Source of the DNA: an uncultured Devosia sp.
GTDB taxonomy: Bacteria; Pseudomonadota; Alphaproteobacteria; Rhizobiales; Devosiaceae
Length of the DNA: 54,953 bases
Assembly: GCF_946479885.1 (NCBI RefSeq)
Contig: NZ_CAMLHM010000020.1
Coordinates: 1 to 54,953, forward strand
Direction of reading: 5' to 3'
Part shown: positions 17,839-26,786 of the stretch, piece after piece
Layout: every line of letters begins with the position of its first letter
How positions within the stretch are numbered: the first letter of the stretch is position 1
Position numbers and translations under genes: made by a program
Notes under the pieces: generated by a model
Database searches by the model: none
What the model saw: the letters and a program-made list of their open reading frames with translations, nothing else
What the model was told of the DNA's origin: nothing

Positions 17839-18237
17839 TTACTCGGATGCGGCTTCCTCGGCCGGAGCTTCCTTCGGCGCATTCTTGGCTTCTTCGATAG
17901 CGGCGGCCTTGGCGGCCTTCTCATCGGCGCGAGCCACGGCCTTTTCGCCCGGCTTGGCCTTGTTCGGGTTGCTGCGGGCTTCGCGGGTCACGATGCCGGC
18001 AACGTCGAGGAAGCGCAGCACGCGGTCGGTCGGCTGGGCGCCAACCGAGACCCAATGCTTGGCGCGTTCGGTGTCGAGCACGACGCGGTTTTCAGCGTCC
18101 TTGGCGAGCAGCGGGTTGAAGGTACCCAGCTTCTCGATGAAGCGGCCATCGCGCGGCGAACGGGCGTCGGCAACGACGATATGGTAGAACGGGCGCTTCT
18201 TGGTGCCAGCGCGGGCGAGACGGAGCTTGAGGGCCAT
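17839..18237 (-). CDS. rpsP: 30S ribosomal protein S16
   Basis: Structural protein of the small ribosomal subunit. The conserved core is [42 protein letters not shown]. The product has 132 residues, with an Ala/Glu/Lys-rich C-terminal extension (about residues 95-132) common in alphaproteobacteria. The start is ATG 18237. It lies 31 bases downstream of ffh and is followed by a strong terminator, so rimM, trmD and rplS, often next in this operon, are absent here. Confidence 0.97.
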   Translation of the reverse strand: MALKLRLARAGTKKRPFYHIVVADARSPRDGRFIEKLGTFNPLLAKDAENRVVLDTERAKHWVSVGAQPTDRVLRFLDVAGIVTREARSNPNKAKPGEKAVARADEKAAKAAAIEEAKNAPKEAPAEEAASE

Positions 18238-18268
18238 TTTGGTATCCTTGAGTGAAGTTGAGTTGGGA

Positions 18269-19858
18269 CTATTTCTTCTTGCCCAGGCCGGGAAGGCCGG
18301 GGAAACGGGGGGCGCCACCGCCGCCCAGGCCGGGCAGGAGCGGAGAACCGGACGTCTTGAGCAGCGCGCCGACATCGGACGGCAGCGCCTTGGGCGCGGG
18401 CAGGTCTGCCGAGGGCAGGCCCTTGAGCGCGCTGGGATCGATGCCGGCCTGACGGGCCATCTGTTCGAGCTGGGCCGGATCCATCTTGCTGAGATCGGGC
18501 ATGCCGCCGAGCATATTGCCCATCTTGCCGCCGAACATGCCGCCCAGCGCACCCATGCCGCCCTTGCCGACCTTCTTCATCATGTCGGCCATCTGGCGGT
18601 GCTGCTTGGCCAGCTTGTTGATCTCGCTGACCTCGACGCCTGCGCCGGCAGCAATGCGCTTGCGCCTCGAGGCATTGAGCAGGTCGGGCTCGGCCCGTTC
18701 CTTTTTGGTCATCGAATTGATGATGGCGATCTGGCGATCGAACACCTTCTCGTCGACATTGGCGCCGGCCATGGCCTTCTTGATCTGGCCCATGCCCGGC
18801 ATCATGGCCATCAGGCCACCCATGCCGCCCATCTTCTTCATCTGGATGAGCTGGCTGCGCAGGTCTTCGAGGTCGAAAGAGCCCTTCTTGAGCTTCTTGG
18901 CCATCTTCTGCGCGTCTTCGGCAGAGACGTGCTCGGCGGCCTTTTCGACGAGCGATACGATATCGCCCATGCCCAGGATGCGGTCGGCAATGCGGCTGGG
19001 GTGGAAATCTTCCAGCGCATCCATCTTTTCGCCGACGCCGATCAGCTTGATCGGCTTGCCCGTCGCGGCGCGCATGGACAGCGCAGCGCCACCACGGCCA
19101 TCGCCATCGACGCGGGTCAGCACGATGCCGGTGACATCGAGGCGGCTGTCGAACGAGCGCGCGACATTGATCGCGTCCTGGCCGGTGAGGGCATCCACCA
19201 CCAGCAGGATTTCATGCGGGTTGGCGATAGCCTTGATCTCGGCCGTTTCGGCCATCAGCTCTTCGTCGATATGGGTGCGGCCGGCTGTATCCAGGATCAG
19301 CACGTCATAGCCGCCCAGGCGGCCTTCGCGCTCGGCGCGGCGGGCAATCTGAACCGGGGTTTCGCTCGTGACGATGGGCAGCGTATCGACGCCGACCTGC
19401 TCACCCAAGACGCGCAGCTGCTCCATGGCGGCCGGGCGGCGGGTATCGAGCGAGGCGAGCAGGACTTTCTTCTTGTTCCGCTCGGTCAGGCGCTTGGCGA
19501 TCTTGGCGGTGGTGGTGGTCTTGCCCGAGCCCTGCAGGCCCACCATCAGCAGCGTCACCGGCGCCTTGGCGTTGAGGTCGATGGGCGAGGCCGTATCGCC
19601 CAGCACGGCGACCAGCTCGTCATGGACGATCTTGACCACCTGCTGGCCCGGCGTCACCGAGCGGGTGACCTCGGCGCCGACGGCACGGTCCTTGACCTGT
19701 TCCACGAAGGCCCGGACCACTTCGAGCGACACGTCGGCTTCGATCAGCGCGCGGCGAATTTCGCGCATCGCTGCATCGACATCGGCGGCATTGAGCGCGC
19801 CGCGGCCACGGAGTCCGTCGAAGATTTTGCCAAGCCGGTCTGAAAGGCTCTCGAACAT
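18269..19858 (-). CDS. ffh: Signal recognition particle protein Ffh
   Basis: GTPase that binds signal sequences and, with 4.5S RNA, targets nascent membrane proteins to FtsY. The 529 residues show the N domain, G domain ([55 protein letters not shown]) and a Met-rich M domain ([36 protein letters not shown]). The C-terminus has a Gly/Pro/Leu-rich tail. The start is ATG 19858. Its receptor gene ftsY is 3.6 kb away on the opposite strand. No 4.5S RNA gene was seen. Confidence 0.97.
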   Translation of the reverse strand: MFESLSDRLGKIFDGLRGRGALNAADVDAAMREIRRALIEADVSLEVVRAFVEQVKDRAVGAEVTRSVTPGQQVVKIVHDELVAVLGDTASPIDLNAKAPVTLLMVGLQGSGKTTTTAKIAKRLTERNKKKVLLASLDTRRPAAMEQLRVLGEQVGVDTLPIVTSETPVQIARRAEREGRLGGYDVLILDTAGRTHIDEELMAETAEIKAIANPHEILLVVDALTGQDAINVARSFDSRLDVTGIVLTRVDGDGRGGAALSMRAATGKPIKLIGVGEKMDALEDFHPSRIADRILGMGDIVSLVEKAAEHVSAEDAQKMAKKLKKGSFDLEDLRSQLIQMKKMGGMGGLMAMMPGMGQIKKAMAGANVDEKVFDRQIAIINSMTKKERAEPDLLNASRRKRIAAGAGVEVSEINKLAKQHRQMADMMKKVGKGGMGALGGMFGGKMGNMLGGMPDLSKMDPAQLEQMARQAGIDPSALKGLPSADLPAPKALPSDVGALLKTSGSPLLPGLGGGGAPRFPGLPGLGKKK

Positions 19859-20078
19859 TTTTGGTCCTTCTCTGCGGGTTACCCGCGAGACATAGGATCC
19901 ATCAGTCCAAACGCCAAACCCACCCGCGGGCGCAACGCGCTGGCGGATGGTGGCCTCCGGGATCGGTTTATACCACTGGGGGTCCCGGTCGGCTGGTCAG
20001 GAACAAGGCCTGATGAATGGCGTGCGTTTAGGGGAAGTGGGCGGCGGAGTCAAGGAAAGGCGGCCATCCGTCGCGGCC

Positions 20079-20110
20079 TTGAAAGTGGACGTATATTGTA
20101 GCAATATACA
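20079..20110 (+). promoter_or_regulatory. brnTA promoter with perfect palindromic operator
   Basis: A perfect 19-bp palindrome, GTATATTG-tag-CAATATAC (20091-20109), lies four bases before the BrnT start. A -35-like TTGAAA (20079-20084) precedes it, and a -10 would lie inside its right arm (CAATAT, 17-bp spacer, or TATACA). BrnA-type antitoxins autorepress by binding palindromes at their promoter, so this is the likely operator. Transcription starting just downstream would give a leaderless or nearly leaderless mRNA. Confidence 0.75.
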
Positions 20111-20113
20111 CCT

Positions 20114-20413
20114 ATGATCGATCTGGGCGGCATTGTTGGATTTCAATGGGATGCCGGAAACGATCGGAAGAGTGCCGACAAGCATGCAGTGTCCCAGTCT
20201 GAGGCGGAACAGGTTTTCCTAAACGAGCCGCTTCTGCTCGTGGCCGACGACAGGCACAGCGCGGAGGAGCCCAGATTCCATGCCTTGGGCAAGACGGATG
20301 ATGCAAGGCTGCTTCTGATCGCCTTCACGTTGCGAGCGGATGATACTCTCATCCGCATCATATCGGCTCGGGACATGAACCGACGAGAGCGAGTCTCCTA
20401 TGACAAAGCGTAA
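20114..20413 (+). CDS. brnT: BrnT family ribonuclease toxin
   Basis: RelE-fold mRNA endonuclease toxin of a type II toxin-antitoxin pair. The 99 residues follow the family pattern: GFQWDAGNDRKSADKHAVSQSEAEQVF, EEPRFHALGKTDDARLLLIAFTLR, then IRIISARDMNRRERVSYDK, which holds the RISARxxxRRER signature. ATG 20114 has no Shine-Dalgarno because the operator palindrome occupies that space. It overlaps brnA by 14 bases. Base composition is visibly lower in GC than the neighbours, which suggests acquisition. Confidence 0.9.
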   Translation: MIDLGGIVGFQWDAGNDRKSADKHAVSQSEAEQVFLNEPLLLVADDRHSAEEPRFHALGKTDDARLLLIAFTLRADDTLIRIISARDMNRRERVSYDKA

Positions 20414-20669
20414 GCCAATTCCCCAGTTTAGCAGCGAGGCAGAGGAACGCGCCTTCTGGGAAAGCACCGACTCAACGGAGTATCTGGATTGGAGCAAAGC
20501 CGAGAAGGTACGCCTTCCCAACCTCAAGCCCTCCAACACCGCCATATCACTGCGTTTGCCCAATGCCTTGCTGGAGCGGGTCAAGGTGGCAGCCAACAAG
20601 CGCGATGTGCCCTACCAGTCGCTGATCAAACTGTGGCTGACGGAAAAATTGGATGCGACGAATAAGTAG
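20400..20669 (+). CDS. brnA: BrnA-type antitoxin (ribbon-helix-helix)
   Basis: Antitoxin and probable autorepressor paired with the overlapping BrnT. The 89-residue product has an acidic N-terminal toxin-binding part (SSEAEERAFWESTDSTEYLDWSKAE) and a C-terminal RHH domain (NTAISLRLPNALLERVKVAANKRDVPYQSLIKLWL) in the CopG/BrnA arrangement. The start is ATG 20400, 14 bases inside the toxin gene. The domain order and toxin-first gene order are those of brnTA. Confidence 0.88.
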   Translation: MTKRKPIPQFSSEAEERAFWESTDSTEYLDWSKAEKVRLPNLKPSNTAISLRLPNALLERVKVAANKRDVPYQSLIKLWLTEKLDATNK

Positions 20670-20786
20670 GGCAACCCTACGGCAACCTGTCCGCCACATG
20701 ACAAGTCGGGCAAATCAATGACCAAACCCTAACTTGTCCGCCGCGCCCCCTGCGGCGATCCTCACTCAACCGAGGAGGAACCATCC

Positions 20787-21113
20787 ATGACCCGCCTGAC
20801 CCCAATCGTGCTCGCCCTGCCGCTGCTGAGCCTGTCCAGCATCGCCTTCGCCGCGTCGACGCCGCAGGCCGTGCTCGACGACCCCAATCGGCCGGTCGAA
20901 GCGGTCGCCGCCGAATTGGGCGTGACCCCGCTGCAATTTGCCACCTGCTTTGCCGGCGTCACCCCGGCGCGAACGGCCAGCGAACTGGACGGCCAGCGCG
21001 AACAGGACAACAAGGCGATCCTGCTGCCCTGCCTTCAGGCCATCAACCCCGACATCGACAATGCCCGGCTCGACGCGGTGATGGACAAGTATCGCGGAGC
21101 CGCGCCGCGCTAG
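20787..21113 (+). CDS. Small secreted hypothetical protein
   Basis: Not recognised. The 108 residues start with a clear signal peptide (MTRLTPIVLALPLLSLSSIAFAAS, cleavage after AFA). The mature protein holds two cysteines (FATCFAGV, LLPCLQAI), probably joined, in a mainly helical sequence. GAGGAGG just before ATG 20787 is a strong ribosome site. It may be an independent periplasmic protein, as its neighbours are BrnTA and dapF. Confidence 0.72.
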   Translation: MTRLTPIVLALPLLSLSSIAFAASTPQAVLDDPNRPVEAVAAELGVTPLQFATCFAGVTPARTASELDGQREQDNKAILLPCLQAINPDIDNARLDAVMDKYRGAAPR

Positions 21114-21215
21114 CGCGATCGGCGTCCGCATGGCAGCCGTAGCCGGGGCCCACTGGCATTTTTGCGTCACTTCCGCCATATAGAGCCCGACAACACCCAA
21201 TGGGCGAGGCGGATT

Positions 21216-22091
21216 GTGAGCGGCGTGCCGTTTCTCAAGATGAACGGGCTGGGCAACCAGATCATCGTGGCCGACATGCGCGGCCGCGCTGGCCGCGTTA
21301 CGCCCGCTGCGGCCATCGCCATCAACGCCACCGCTGGCACCAAGTTCGACCAGATCATGGCCATCCATGACAGCAGGACGCCGGGTACCGCGAACTATAT
21401 CGAAATCATCAATTCGGACGGCTCGCTGGCCCAGGCTTGCGGCAATGGCATGCGCTGCGTCGTCCAGGTGCTGACATCGGAGCAGGGCCGCCAGGCCTTC
21501 ACCTTCGAGACAGTGGCGGGCATCCTGTTTGGCGAGCAACGCGACGACGGTCTTTTCACCGTCGATATGGGCACGCCCAAGTTCGCCTGGTTCGACATTC
21601 CGCTCAGCGAGGAATTTGCCGATACCCGCAAGATCGAGCTGCAGATCGGGCCGATCGACGCGCCGGTGCTGCATTCGCCTTCCGTCTGCTCGATGGGCAA
21701 TCCGCACGCCACCTTCTGGGTGCATCAGGATGTGTGGTCCTACGCGCTCGACCGCTTCGGGCCGATGCTGGAAAACCACCCGATCTTCCCCGAACGCGCC
21801 AATATCTCGATCGCCCAGGTGGTCGCGCCGGACAAGATCATCCTCCGCACCTGGGAGCGTGGCGCCGGCCTGACCGAGGCCTGCGGCACGGCGGCCTGTG
21901 CCGTCGTGGTCAACGGCGCCCGCACCCGCCGCACGGCCCGATCAGCCACCGTCACCCTGCCCGGCGGCGACCTGTTCGTTGAATGGCGCGATGACGACCA
22001 TGTCGTCCTGACGGGTCCGGCGGAACTGGAATGGACCGGCACGCTGGACCCCGCCTCAGGCGTCTGGGCCCGTAACGAGGTGGCGGCCTGA
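21216..22091 (+). CDS. dapF: Diaminopimelate epimerase
   Basis: Interconverts LL- and meso-diaminopimelate for lysine and peptidoglycan; cytosolic and cofactor-free. GTG 21216 is preferred: GAGG lies 6 bases upstream and the protein then begins [14 protein letters not shown], as in the family. A TTG 54 bases earlier lacks support. The two catalytic cysteines are in [13 protein letters not shown] and [13 protein letters not shown]. The stop overlaps the mtaB start (TGATG), so dapF-mtaB is one translation-coupled unit, with ftsY after it. Confidence 0.96.
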   Translation: MSGVPFLKMNGLGNQIIVADMRGRAGRVTPAAAIAINATAGTKFDQIMAIHDSRTPGTANYIEIINSDGSLAQACGNGMRCVVQVLTSEQGRQAFTFETVAGILFGEQRDDGLFTVDMGTPKFAWFDIPLSEEFADTRKIELQIGPIDAPVLHSPSVCSMGNPHATFWVHQDVWSYALDRFGPMLENHPIFPERANISIAQVVAPDKIILRTWERGAGLTEACGTAACAVVVNGARTRRTARSATVTLPGGDLFVEWRDDDHVVLTGPAELEWTGTLDPASGVWARNEVAA

Positions 22092-23356
22092 TGGCCGTCG
22101 AAACGCTGACATTCGGCTGCCGGCTTAATGCCTATGAAGCCGAGGTGATGAAAGCCGAGGCCGAAAAGGCCGGGCTCGACAATGCCATCATCATCAATAC
22201 CTGCGCGGTCACCGCTGAAGCAGTGAAGCAGGCCAAGCAAGCCGTGCGCAAGGCCCGTCGCGACAATCCGGCCGCCCGCATCATCGTCACCGGCTGCGCC
22301 GCCCAGACCGAGGGCCGCACCTTTGGCGACATGGCCGAGGTCGACCTCGTCATCGGCAATGCCGACAAGATGAAGGCCGCCGCCTACACCCCGATGGTGT
22401 TCGGGACACCGCTCAACGACAAGGTGCAGGTCAACGACATCATGAGCGTGCGGGAAACCGCCGGCCACCTGATCGAGGGCATGGACGGTCGCGCCCGCGC
22501 CTTCGTCCAGGTGCAGAATGGCTGCGACCACCGCTGCACCTTCTGCATCATCCCCTTCGGCCGCGGCCCGTCGCGCTCGGTGCCCATGGGCATGGTGGTC
22601 GAGCAGGTCAAAAAGCTCGTCGCCAACGGCTACCGCGAAGTGGTGCTGACGGGCGTCGACATCACCTCCTATGGCCCCGACCTGCCCGGCAGCCCGACTT
22701 TGGGCAAGCTGACCCAATCCATCCTCCGCCATGTGCCCGACCTGCCGCGGCTGCGCATTTCCTCCATCGATTCCATCGAGGCCGACGAGGCGCTCTACGA
22801 TGCCGTGGCGTCGGACCACCGGTTGATGCCGCATCTGCACCTTTCCCTGCAATCCGGCGACGACATGATCTTGAAGCGCATGAAGCGCCGGCATTCGCGC
22901 GACGATGCGCTTGATATCGTCGCCAAGCTGCGGTCGCTCCGCCCCGACATGGTCTTTGGCGCCGATATCATCGCCGGCTTCCCCACCGAAGATGACGCGA
23001 TGTTCGAGAACACATTGCGCATCGTCGCCGAGGCGGACCTGACCTATCTGCACGTCTTTCCCTATTCGCCGCGCGAAGGCACGCCCGCTGCGCGCATGCC
23101 GCAGGTCAGCGGCAAGATCGCGCGCGCGCGTGCCGCCCTGTTGCGGGCCGAGGGCGACAGGCAGTTCGCCAAACTTTGCGGCAGCCGCGTTGGCAAAATC
23201 GAAAATGTGCTGATCGAGCGCAACGGCATCGGTCGCACCGAACAGTTCGTGCCGGTCGCCGTGCCGGGATCGCAACCGGGCGAGCTGTTGGCCGTTCGGA
23301 TTACCGGCACGGCCGCTGACGGTCTCGTCGGCGAAGCGCTGCGCGAAGCGGCTTGA
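22091..23356 (+). CDS. mtaB: tRNA (N6-L-threonylcarbamoyladenosine(37)-C2)-methylthiotransferase
   Basis: Radical-SAM enzyme that converts t6A37 to ms2t6A in tRNAs reading ANN codons. The 421 residues have the N-terminal UPF0004 domain (TFGCRLNAYEAEVM, INTCAVTAEA, VTGCAAQ: three cysteines for one 4Fe-4S cluster), then the SAM cluster CDHRCTFC and a C-terminal TRAM-like part. TsaD, which makes the t6A substrate modification, is also in this window. The ATG overlaps the dapF stop. Confidence 0.94.
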   Translation: MAVETLTFGCRLNAYEAEVMKAEAEKAGLDNAIIINTCAVTAEAVKQAKQAVRKARRDNPAARIIVTGCAAQTEGRTFGDMAEVDLVIGNADKMKAAAYTPMVFGTPLNDKVQVNDIMSVRETAGHLIEGMDGRARAFVQVQNGCDHRCTFCIIPFGRGPSRSVPMGMVVEQVKKLVANGYREVVLTGVDITSYGPDLPGSPTLGKLTQSILRHVPDLPRLRISSIDSIEADEALYDAVASDHRLMPHLHLSLQSGDDMILKRMKRRHSRDDALDIVAKLRSLRPDMVFGADIIAGFPTEDDAMFENTLRIVAEADLTYLHVFPYSPREGTPAARMPQVSGKIARARAALLRAEGDRQFAKLCGSRVGKIENVLIERNGIGRTEQFVPVAVPGSQPGELLAVRITGTAADGLVGEALREAA

Positions 23357-23367
23357 TCTGGGCACGC

Positions 23368-23454
23368 CCTCGTGGTTCGACAGGCTCACCATGAGGGCTA
23401 CTTTTACAGCGAGCCACCCAGTAGACCCCATCCTGAGCTTGTCGAAGGACGAGG
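23368..23454. repeat. Paired 29-bp palindromic repeats (family 1, copy 3)
   Basis: Units at 23368-23396 (CCTCGTGGTTCGAC...CCATGAGG) and 23426-23454 (CCCCATCCTGAGC...GGACGAGG), with CCCAGTAGAC before the second. The order of the two units differs from copies 1 and 2. The pair fills the mtaB-ftsY gap and ends 25 bases before the ftsY start. Confidence 0.85.
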
Positions 23455-23479
23455 TCGTGGCACCGACTGAAAGCAAACT

Positions 23480-24703
23480 ATGACCGACAAGAAGCCGGGA
23501 TTTTTCAAGCGCCTGTTTGGTGGCGAGCAGCCCATGCAGCCGCCGGCGCCGCCCGAGACGCTGCCCACGCCTGGGGCGGTGCCCGAACCGGTGGAACCGA
23601 CACCGACCCCGCCGCCCGACGATGTGCCGGCGCCCGAGCCCGCCCCCCTGCCCGGCCCGCCCGAAACGACACCCGATTATGTCGAGGATATCGAGGAGCA
23701 GGCGGCCATTGCCGCAATGGACGAGCCCACCGCCCTCGTCCCGCTCGATCCGCCTGCCGTGGTGGCAGTGCCGGTCGACGCCCCGCGCCAGGGCTGGTTC
23801 GCCCGCCTGGCTTCCGGGCTCAAGCGTTCGTCTGACCAGCTCACCGGCTCGATCACCTCGGTCTTCACCAAGCGCAAACTCGATGCGGCGACCCTCGATG
23901 AGCTCGAAGACGTGCTGATCCAGGCCGATCTCGGCCTCGAAACGGCGATGGCCATATCAGAGACGCTGCGCCGCGACCGCTTTGACCGCGATGTGTCCGG
24001 CGAAGATGTGCGCGCCGTGTTGGCCGCCGAAGTCGAGAAGGTGCTGGGACCGGTGGCCCATCCGCTGGTCATCGACCCGGCGCAAAAGCCCTTCGTCATC
24101 CTGATGATCGGGGTCAACGGCTCGGGCAAGACCACCACTATCGGCAAGCTGGCGCAGAAATTCGCCGCCGAGGGCAAGTCGGTGATGCTGGCGGCCGGCG
24201 ATACCTTCCGCGCCGCCGCGATCGAACAGCTGCAGATCTGGGGCCAGCGCACCAATGCACCCGTCATCAGCCGGCCTGCCGGAGCCGATGCGTCGGGCCT
24301 GGCCTTCGATGCGGTGACCCAGGCCCGCGCCGAGGGCCGCGACGTGCTCATCATCGATACGGCCGGACGGTTGCAGAACCGCGACGAGCTGATGAACGAG
24401 CTCGAAAAGGTCATCCGCGTCATCAAGAAGGTCGACCCTTCGGCGCCCCATGCCACGCTGCTGACCCTCGACGCCACGACCGGACAGAATGCGCTCAAGC
24501 AGGTGGAAATCTTCGGCCAGCGCGCCGGCGTGACGGGCCTCGTCATGACCAAGCTCGACGGCACGGCGCGTGGCGGCATTCTCGTGGCCATCGCCAAGCG
24601 CTTCGGCCTGCCGGTGCACTTCATCGGCGTGGGCGAGGGCGTGGGGGACCTCGAGCCTTTCACCGCCAGCGACTTCGCCCGGGCCATCGCGGGAACCGAG
24701 TAG
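23480..24703 (+). CDS. ftsY: Signal recognition particle receptor FtsY
   Basis: GTPase receptor at the inner membrane that docks Ffh-ribosome complexes. The 407 residues begin with a basic amphipathic segment (KPGFFKRLFGG) and a long Pro/acidic A domain (20-100). The NG domain follows: GVNGSGKTTTIGKLAQKF, DTFRAAAIEQLQIW, DTAGRLQNRDELMNEL, TKLDGTARGGILV. The start is ATG 23480. A repeat pair separates it from mtaB, and yciB follows after 128 bases. Confidence 0.97.
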   Translation: MTDKKPGFFKRLFGGEQPMQPPAPPETLPTPGAVPEPVEPTPTPPPDDVPAPEPAPLPGPPETTPDYVEDIEEQAAIAAMDEPTALVPLDPPAVVAVPVDAPRQGWFARLASGLKRSSDQLTGSITSVFTKRKLDAATLDELEDVLIQADLGLETAMAISETLRRDRFDRDVSGEDVRAVLAAEVEKVLGPVAHPLVIDPAQKPFVILMIGVNGSGKTTTIGKLAQKFAAEGKSVMLAAGDTFRAAAIEQLQIWGQRTNAPVISRPAGADASGLAFDAVTQARAEGRDVLIIDTAGRLQNRDELMNELEKVIRVIKKVDPSAPHATLLTLDATTGQNALKQVEIFGQRAGVTGLVMTKLDGTARGGILVAIAKRFGLPVHFIGVGEGVGDLEPFTASDFARAIAGTE

Positions 24704-24716
24704 GTCTGCCTTCGCC

Positions 24717-24744
24717 TCTCCTTGGATGAGAGGGGAGGCCAGCC
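24717..24744. repeat. Single CCTCTCC/GGAGAGG palindrome
   Basis: GCCTCTCC and a GGGGAGGC arm separated by a short loop, a lone relative of repeat family 3, just after the ftsY stop codon. It may help form the ftsY 3' end. Confidence 0.5.
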
Positions 24745-24831
24745 CCAATGTTACCACGGTTGCGGCCTATCCCGGCCTTGCATGCGGGGGCGCTTGCCCT
24801 CACATTGCGGCATTGCCGTTCAGAGATTGCC

Positions 24832-25482
24832 ATGACCGAGAAAACCGCCGAGCCTGAGATCAACTGGGACGAACTGCGCCCGCAGCTCATCAAGATGGCC
24901 CTCGAACTGGGTCCGCTGGTGGTCTTTTTCGTCGCCAATGCGCGCGCCGATATCTTCGTCGCCACCGCCTGGTTCATGGGCGCCATGGTGGCCTCGCTGC
25001 TGCTGAGCTGGCTGATCCTCAAGAAGGTCGCCGTCATGCCGCTGGTCACCGGCGTCGTCGTCATGGTCATGGGCGGGCTGACGCTCTGGCTGCAGGACGA
25101 TACCTTCATCAAGATCAAGCCGACGATCACCAACGGCCTGTTCGCGGCCGTGCTGCTGGGCGGCCTGCTGTTCGGCCACTCGCTGCTCAAATATGTGTTC
25201 GGCGACGTCTACAAGCTCCGCCCCGAGGGCTGGAGCAAGCTGACCCTCAACTGGGGCCTGTTCTTCGTGGTCCTGGCCGTGGTCAACGAGGTGGTCTGGC
25301 GCGGGGCCAATGCCTATCTGCCCAACGACGCCAAGGCCGCCACCGACCTCTGGGTGTCGTTCAAGACCTTCGGCGTGATGCCGCTGACGGTGATCTTCTC
25401 GATCAGCCAGGTCAGCCTGCTCAACAAATATGCCCCGCCGGCCGAACCCAAGCACGTGCCGCCGATCGTGGTGGAGAGCTAG
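24832..25482 (+). CDS. yciB: Septation protein A / YciB (inner membrane)
   Basis: Inner-membrane protein of the YciB/IspZ (Intracellular septation protein A) family, connected in other bacteria with cell envelope synthesis and division. The 216-residue protein from ATG 24832 has five to six helices. Its conserved part is [45 protein letters not shown] and [19 protein letters not shown]. The ATG is chosen because the family starts close to KMALELGPL. It follows ftsY, as is common in Rhizobiales. Confidence 0.93.
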   Translation: MTEKTAEPEINWDELRPQLIKMALELGPLVVFFVANARADIFVATAWFMGAMVASLLLSWLILKKVAVMPLVTGVVVMVMGGLTLWLQDDTFIKIKPTITNGLFAAVLLGGLLFGHSLLKYVFGDVYKLRPEGWSKLTLNWGLFFVVLAVVNEVVWRGANAYLPNDAKAATDLWVSFKTFGVMPLTVIFSISQVSLLNKYAPPAEPKHVPPIVVES

Positions 25483-25490
25483 GGCTTCCT

Positions 25491-25517
25491 TACCTCTGCC
25501 CCAGAGGGAGAGGTGAA
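25491..25517. repeat. Single ACCTCTGCCCC/GGGAGAGGT palindrome
   Basis: A lone imperfect family-3 hairpin between the convergent yciB and DUF1761 genes. It is a possible terminator for either. Confidence 0.5.
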
Positions 25518-25521
25518 GAGC

Positions 25522-25926
25522 CTACCCAAACACCCCGACGATCGCCCCGTCGATCAGCAGCACGGCCAGCAGATAGCCACCATCGATGACGGTGCGCGAC
25601 CAGGGCGCGCCTTCATAGCGATGGTTGAGCACCATTGCTGTGATGATGAAGCCCAGCCACATATGGGCGCCGACGATCAGGCCATTGGTGACGCTGAGCG
25701 AGCCGGTGATTGCCGGTGTCAGCATGGCGATGAAATAGGCCATGATGAACAGGCACAGCACCGACCAGAGATAGGGCGTGTAATCGGCCTTGTTGATGTC
25801 TTCGGGCGTCTTGCCGATGGCTGATGTCCACTGCTTGGCCAGCACCATGTACCAGCCGGCGCCAAAGCCCCAGCTGACGATGGTGGCCAGGATCACGGCC
25901 AGCCAATTGACGGCGAAATGCGACAT
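25522..25926 (-). CDS. DUF1761 family membrane protein
   Basis: Function unknown. The 134 residues (ATG 25926; the longer TTG start lacks support) contain four membrane helices: NWLAVILATIVSWGFGAGWYMV, WSVLCLFIMAYFIAMLTPAI, GLIVGAHMWLGFIITAMVLNHRYEG and TVIDGGYLLAVLLIDGAIVGVF. The GAGWYxxL and K-W-x-x-x-x-G-K-T/P pattern after helix 1 is the DUF1761 hallmark. Confidence 0.88.
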   Translation of the reverse strand: MSHFAVNWLAVILATIVSWGFGAGWYMVLAKQWTSAIGKTPEDINKADYTPYLWSVLCLFIMAYFIAMLTPAITGSLSVTNGLIVGAHMWLGFIITAMVLNHRYEGAPWSRTVIDGGYLLAVLLIDGAIVGVFG

Positions 25927-26002
25927 GTTGATCTCCCCCAATGCGTTAAAACGCGAGGAGATATTAGCGCTAGGCCCAACCCCTATCCAGTGGCCCGGTA
26001 GA

Positions 26003-26036
26003 CCTCATCCTGAGCCCGTCGAAGGAGACCATGAGG
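26003..26036. repeat. Truncated/fused 29-bp repeat (family 1, copy 4)
   Basis: The left part (CCTCATCCTGAGCCCGTCGAAGG) of one unit is joined directly to the end (GACCATGAGG) of the other type. The flank GTAGAC is present. This looks like a deletion derivative of the paired copies. Confidence 0.75.
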
Positions 26037-26048
26037 TCTCTCCCCGGG

Positions 26049-26483
26049 CTACAGCCCGCCCATCTTGCAGACGAGGTCCCACTCGGCCGGGCTGACCTTG
26101 GAGACCGAGAGGCGCGAATATTTGACCAGCTCGAGTTCGGCCAGCTCGGGCGTCGCCTTGACCGTGGCCAGGGTCACCGGCTTGGGCAAAGGCTTCACCG
26201 CTTCGACATCGACGCATTGCCAGACGATCTTGCCATTGTCATTGGGCTCGGCCGTCGTATCGGGATGGGCCAGGGCCACCACTTTCATGATGCCCACGAT
26301 CTCCTTGCCGATATTGGAATGGTAGAAGAAGGCCAGGTCGCCCAGCTGCATCGCCACCATATTGTTGCGCGCCGTATAATTGCGCACGCCATGCCACTGC
26401 TCGACTTCGCCGCGCTTGTTCTTGGCCACCAGGTCATCGAACGAGAAAACGTCCGGCTCCGATTTCATCAGCCAATAGGCCAT
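26049..26483 (-). CDS. EVE domain protein
   Basis: A PUA-like fold of about 144 residues, thought to bind modified bases in nucleic acids; the exact role is unproven. Features are MAYWLMKSEPDVFSFDDL, VRNYTARNNMVAMQLGDLAFFYHSN and the C-terminal SRLSVSKVSPAEWDLVCKMGGL, all typical. Start ATG 26483 matches the family N-terminus MxYWLxKSEP. It is the last gene of the leftward unit tsaD-gpsA-YciI-EVE. Confidence 0.93.
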   Translation of the reverse strand: MAYWLMKSEPDVFSFDDLVAKNKRGEVEQWHGVRNYTARNNMVAMQLGDLAFFYHSNIGKEIVGIMKVVALAHPDTTAEPNDNGKIVWQCVDVEAVKPLPKPVTLATVKATPELAELELVKYSRLSVSKVSPAEWDLVCKMGGL

Positions 26484-26485
26484 GG

Positions 26486-26782
26486 CTAGAACTCCCGGCC
26501 GCTGTGGTTGAAGGCCACGCGCCACGGCTTGACCTCGACCGAGCCGAAAATGCCTTCTGCAATGAAGGGATCGGCCAGCAGCGTCGCCTTGGCCGCATCG
26601 AGGTTTTCTGCCTCCAGCACCAGCAGCGAGCCCTCGGGATTGCCATCCTCGCCCATCAGGGCGCCGGCCAATACGAGCTTTTCGCCCATGGCCTTGAGGT
26701 GCTCCAGGTGCACCGGCCGCGTGGCGGTGCGCTTTTCGCCGGTCCCCGGCTTGTCCTTGGCGATCATGGCAAATAGCGGCAT
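26486..26782 (-). CDS. YciI family protein
   Basis: A 98-residue dimeric ferredoxin-like protein of the YciI family. Function is mostly unknown, and related domains include dehydrochlorinase-like enzymes. Seen here are RPVHLEHLKAMGEKLVLAGALMGEDGNPEGSLLVLEAENLDAAKATLLADPFIAEGIFGSVEVKPWRV; His25 and the Asp in the ADPF motif correspond to the conserved His-Asp pair. It lies 4 bases after gpsA and 2 bases before the EVE gene. Confidence 0.92.
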   Translation of the reverse strand: MPLFAMIAKDKPGTGEKRTATRPVHLEHLKAMGEKLVLAGALMGEDGNPEGSLLVLEAENLDAAKATLLADPFIAEGIFGSVEVKPWRVAFNHSGREF

Positions 26783-26786
26783 TGGA

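Noticed and set aside
18200..19843. 547-codon open frame opposite ffh
   Set aside because: Antisense shadow of a clear ffh gene, with no domain or ribosome site.
19859..20078. 4.5S (SRP) RNA gene near ffh
   Set aside because: The conserved GGAAGGGAGCA-type loop sequences are absent from this gap.
20400..20669. brnA as a stand-alone CopG regulator
   Set aside because: Overlap with brnT, acidic N-terminus and upstream palindrome fit the antitoxin of a brnTA pair.
21740..23476. 578-codon open frame opposite dapF and mtaB
   Set aside because: Shadow frame covering two well-supported genes and a repeat pair; low-complexity composition.
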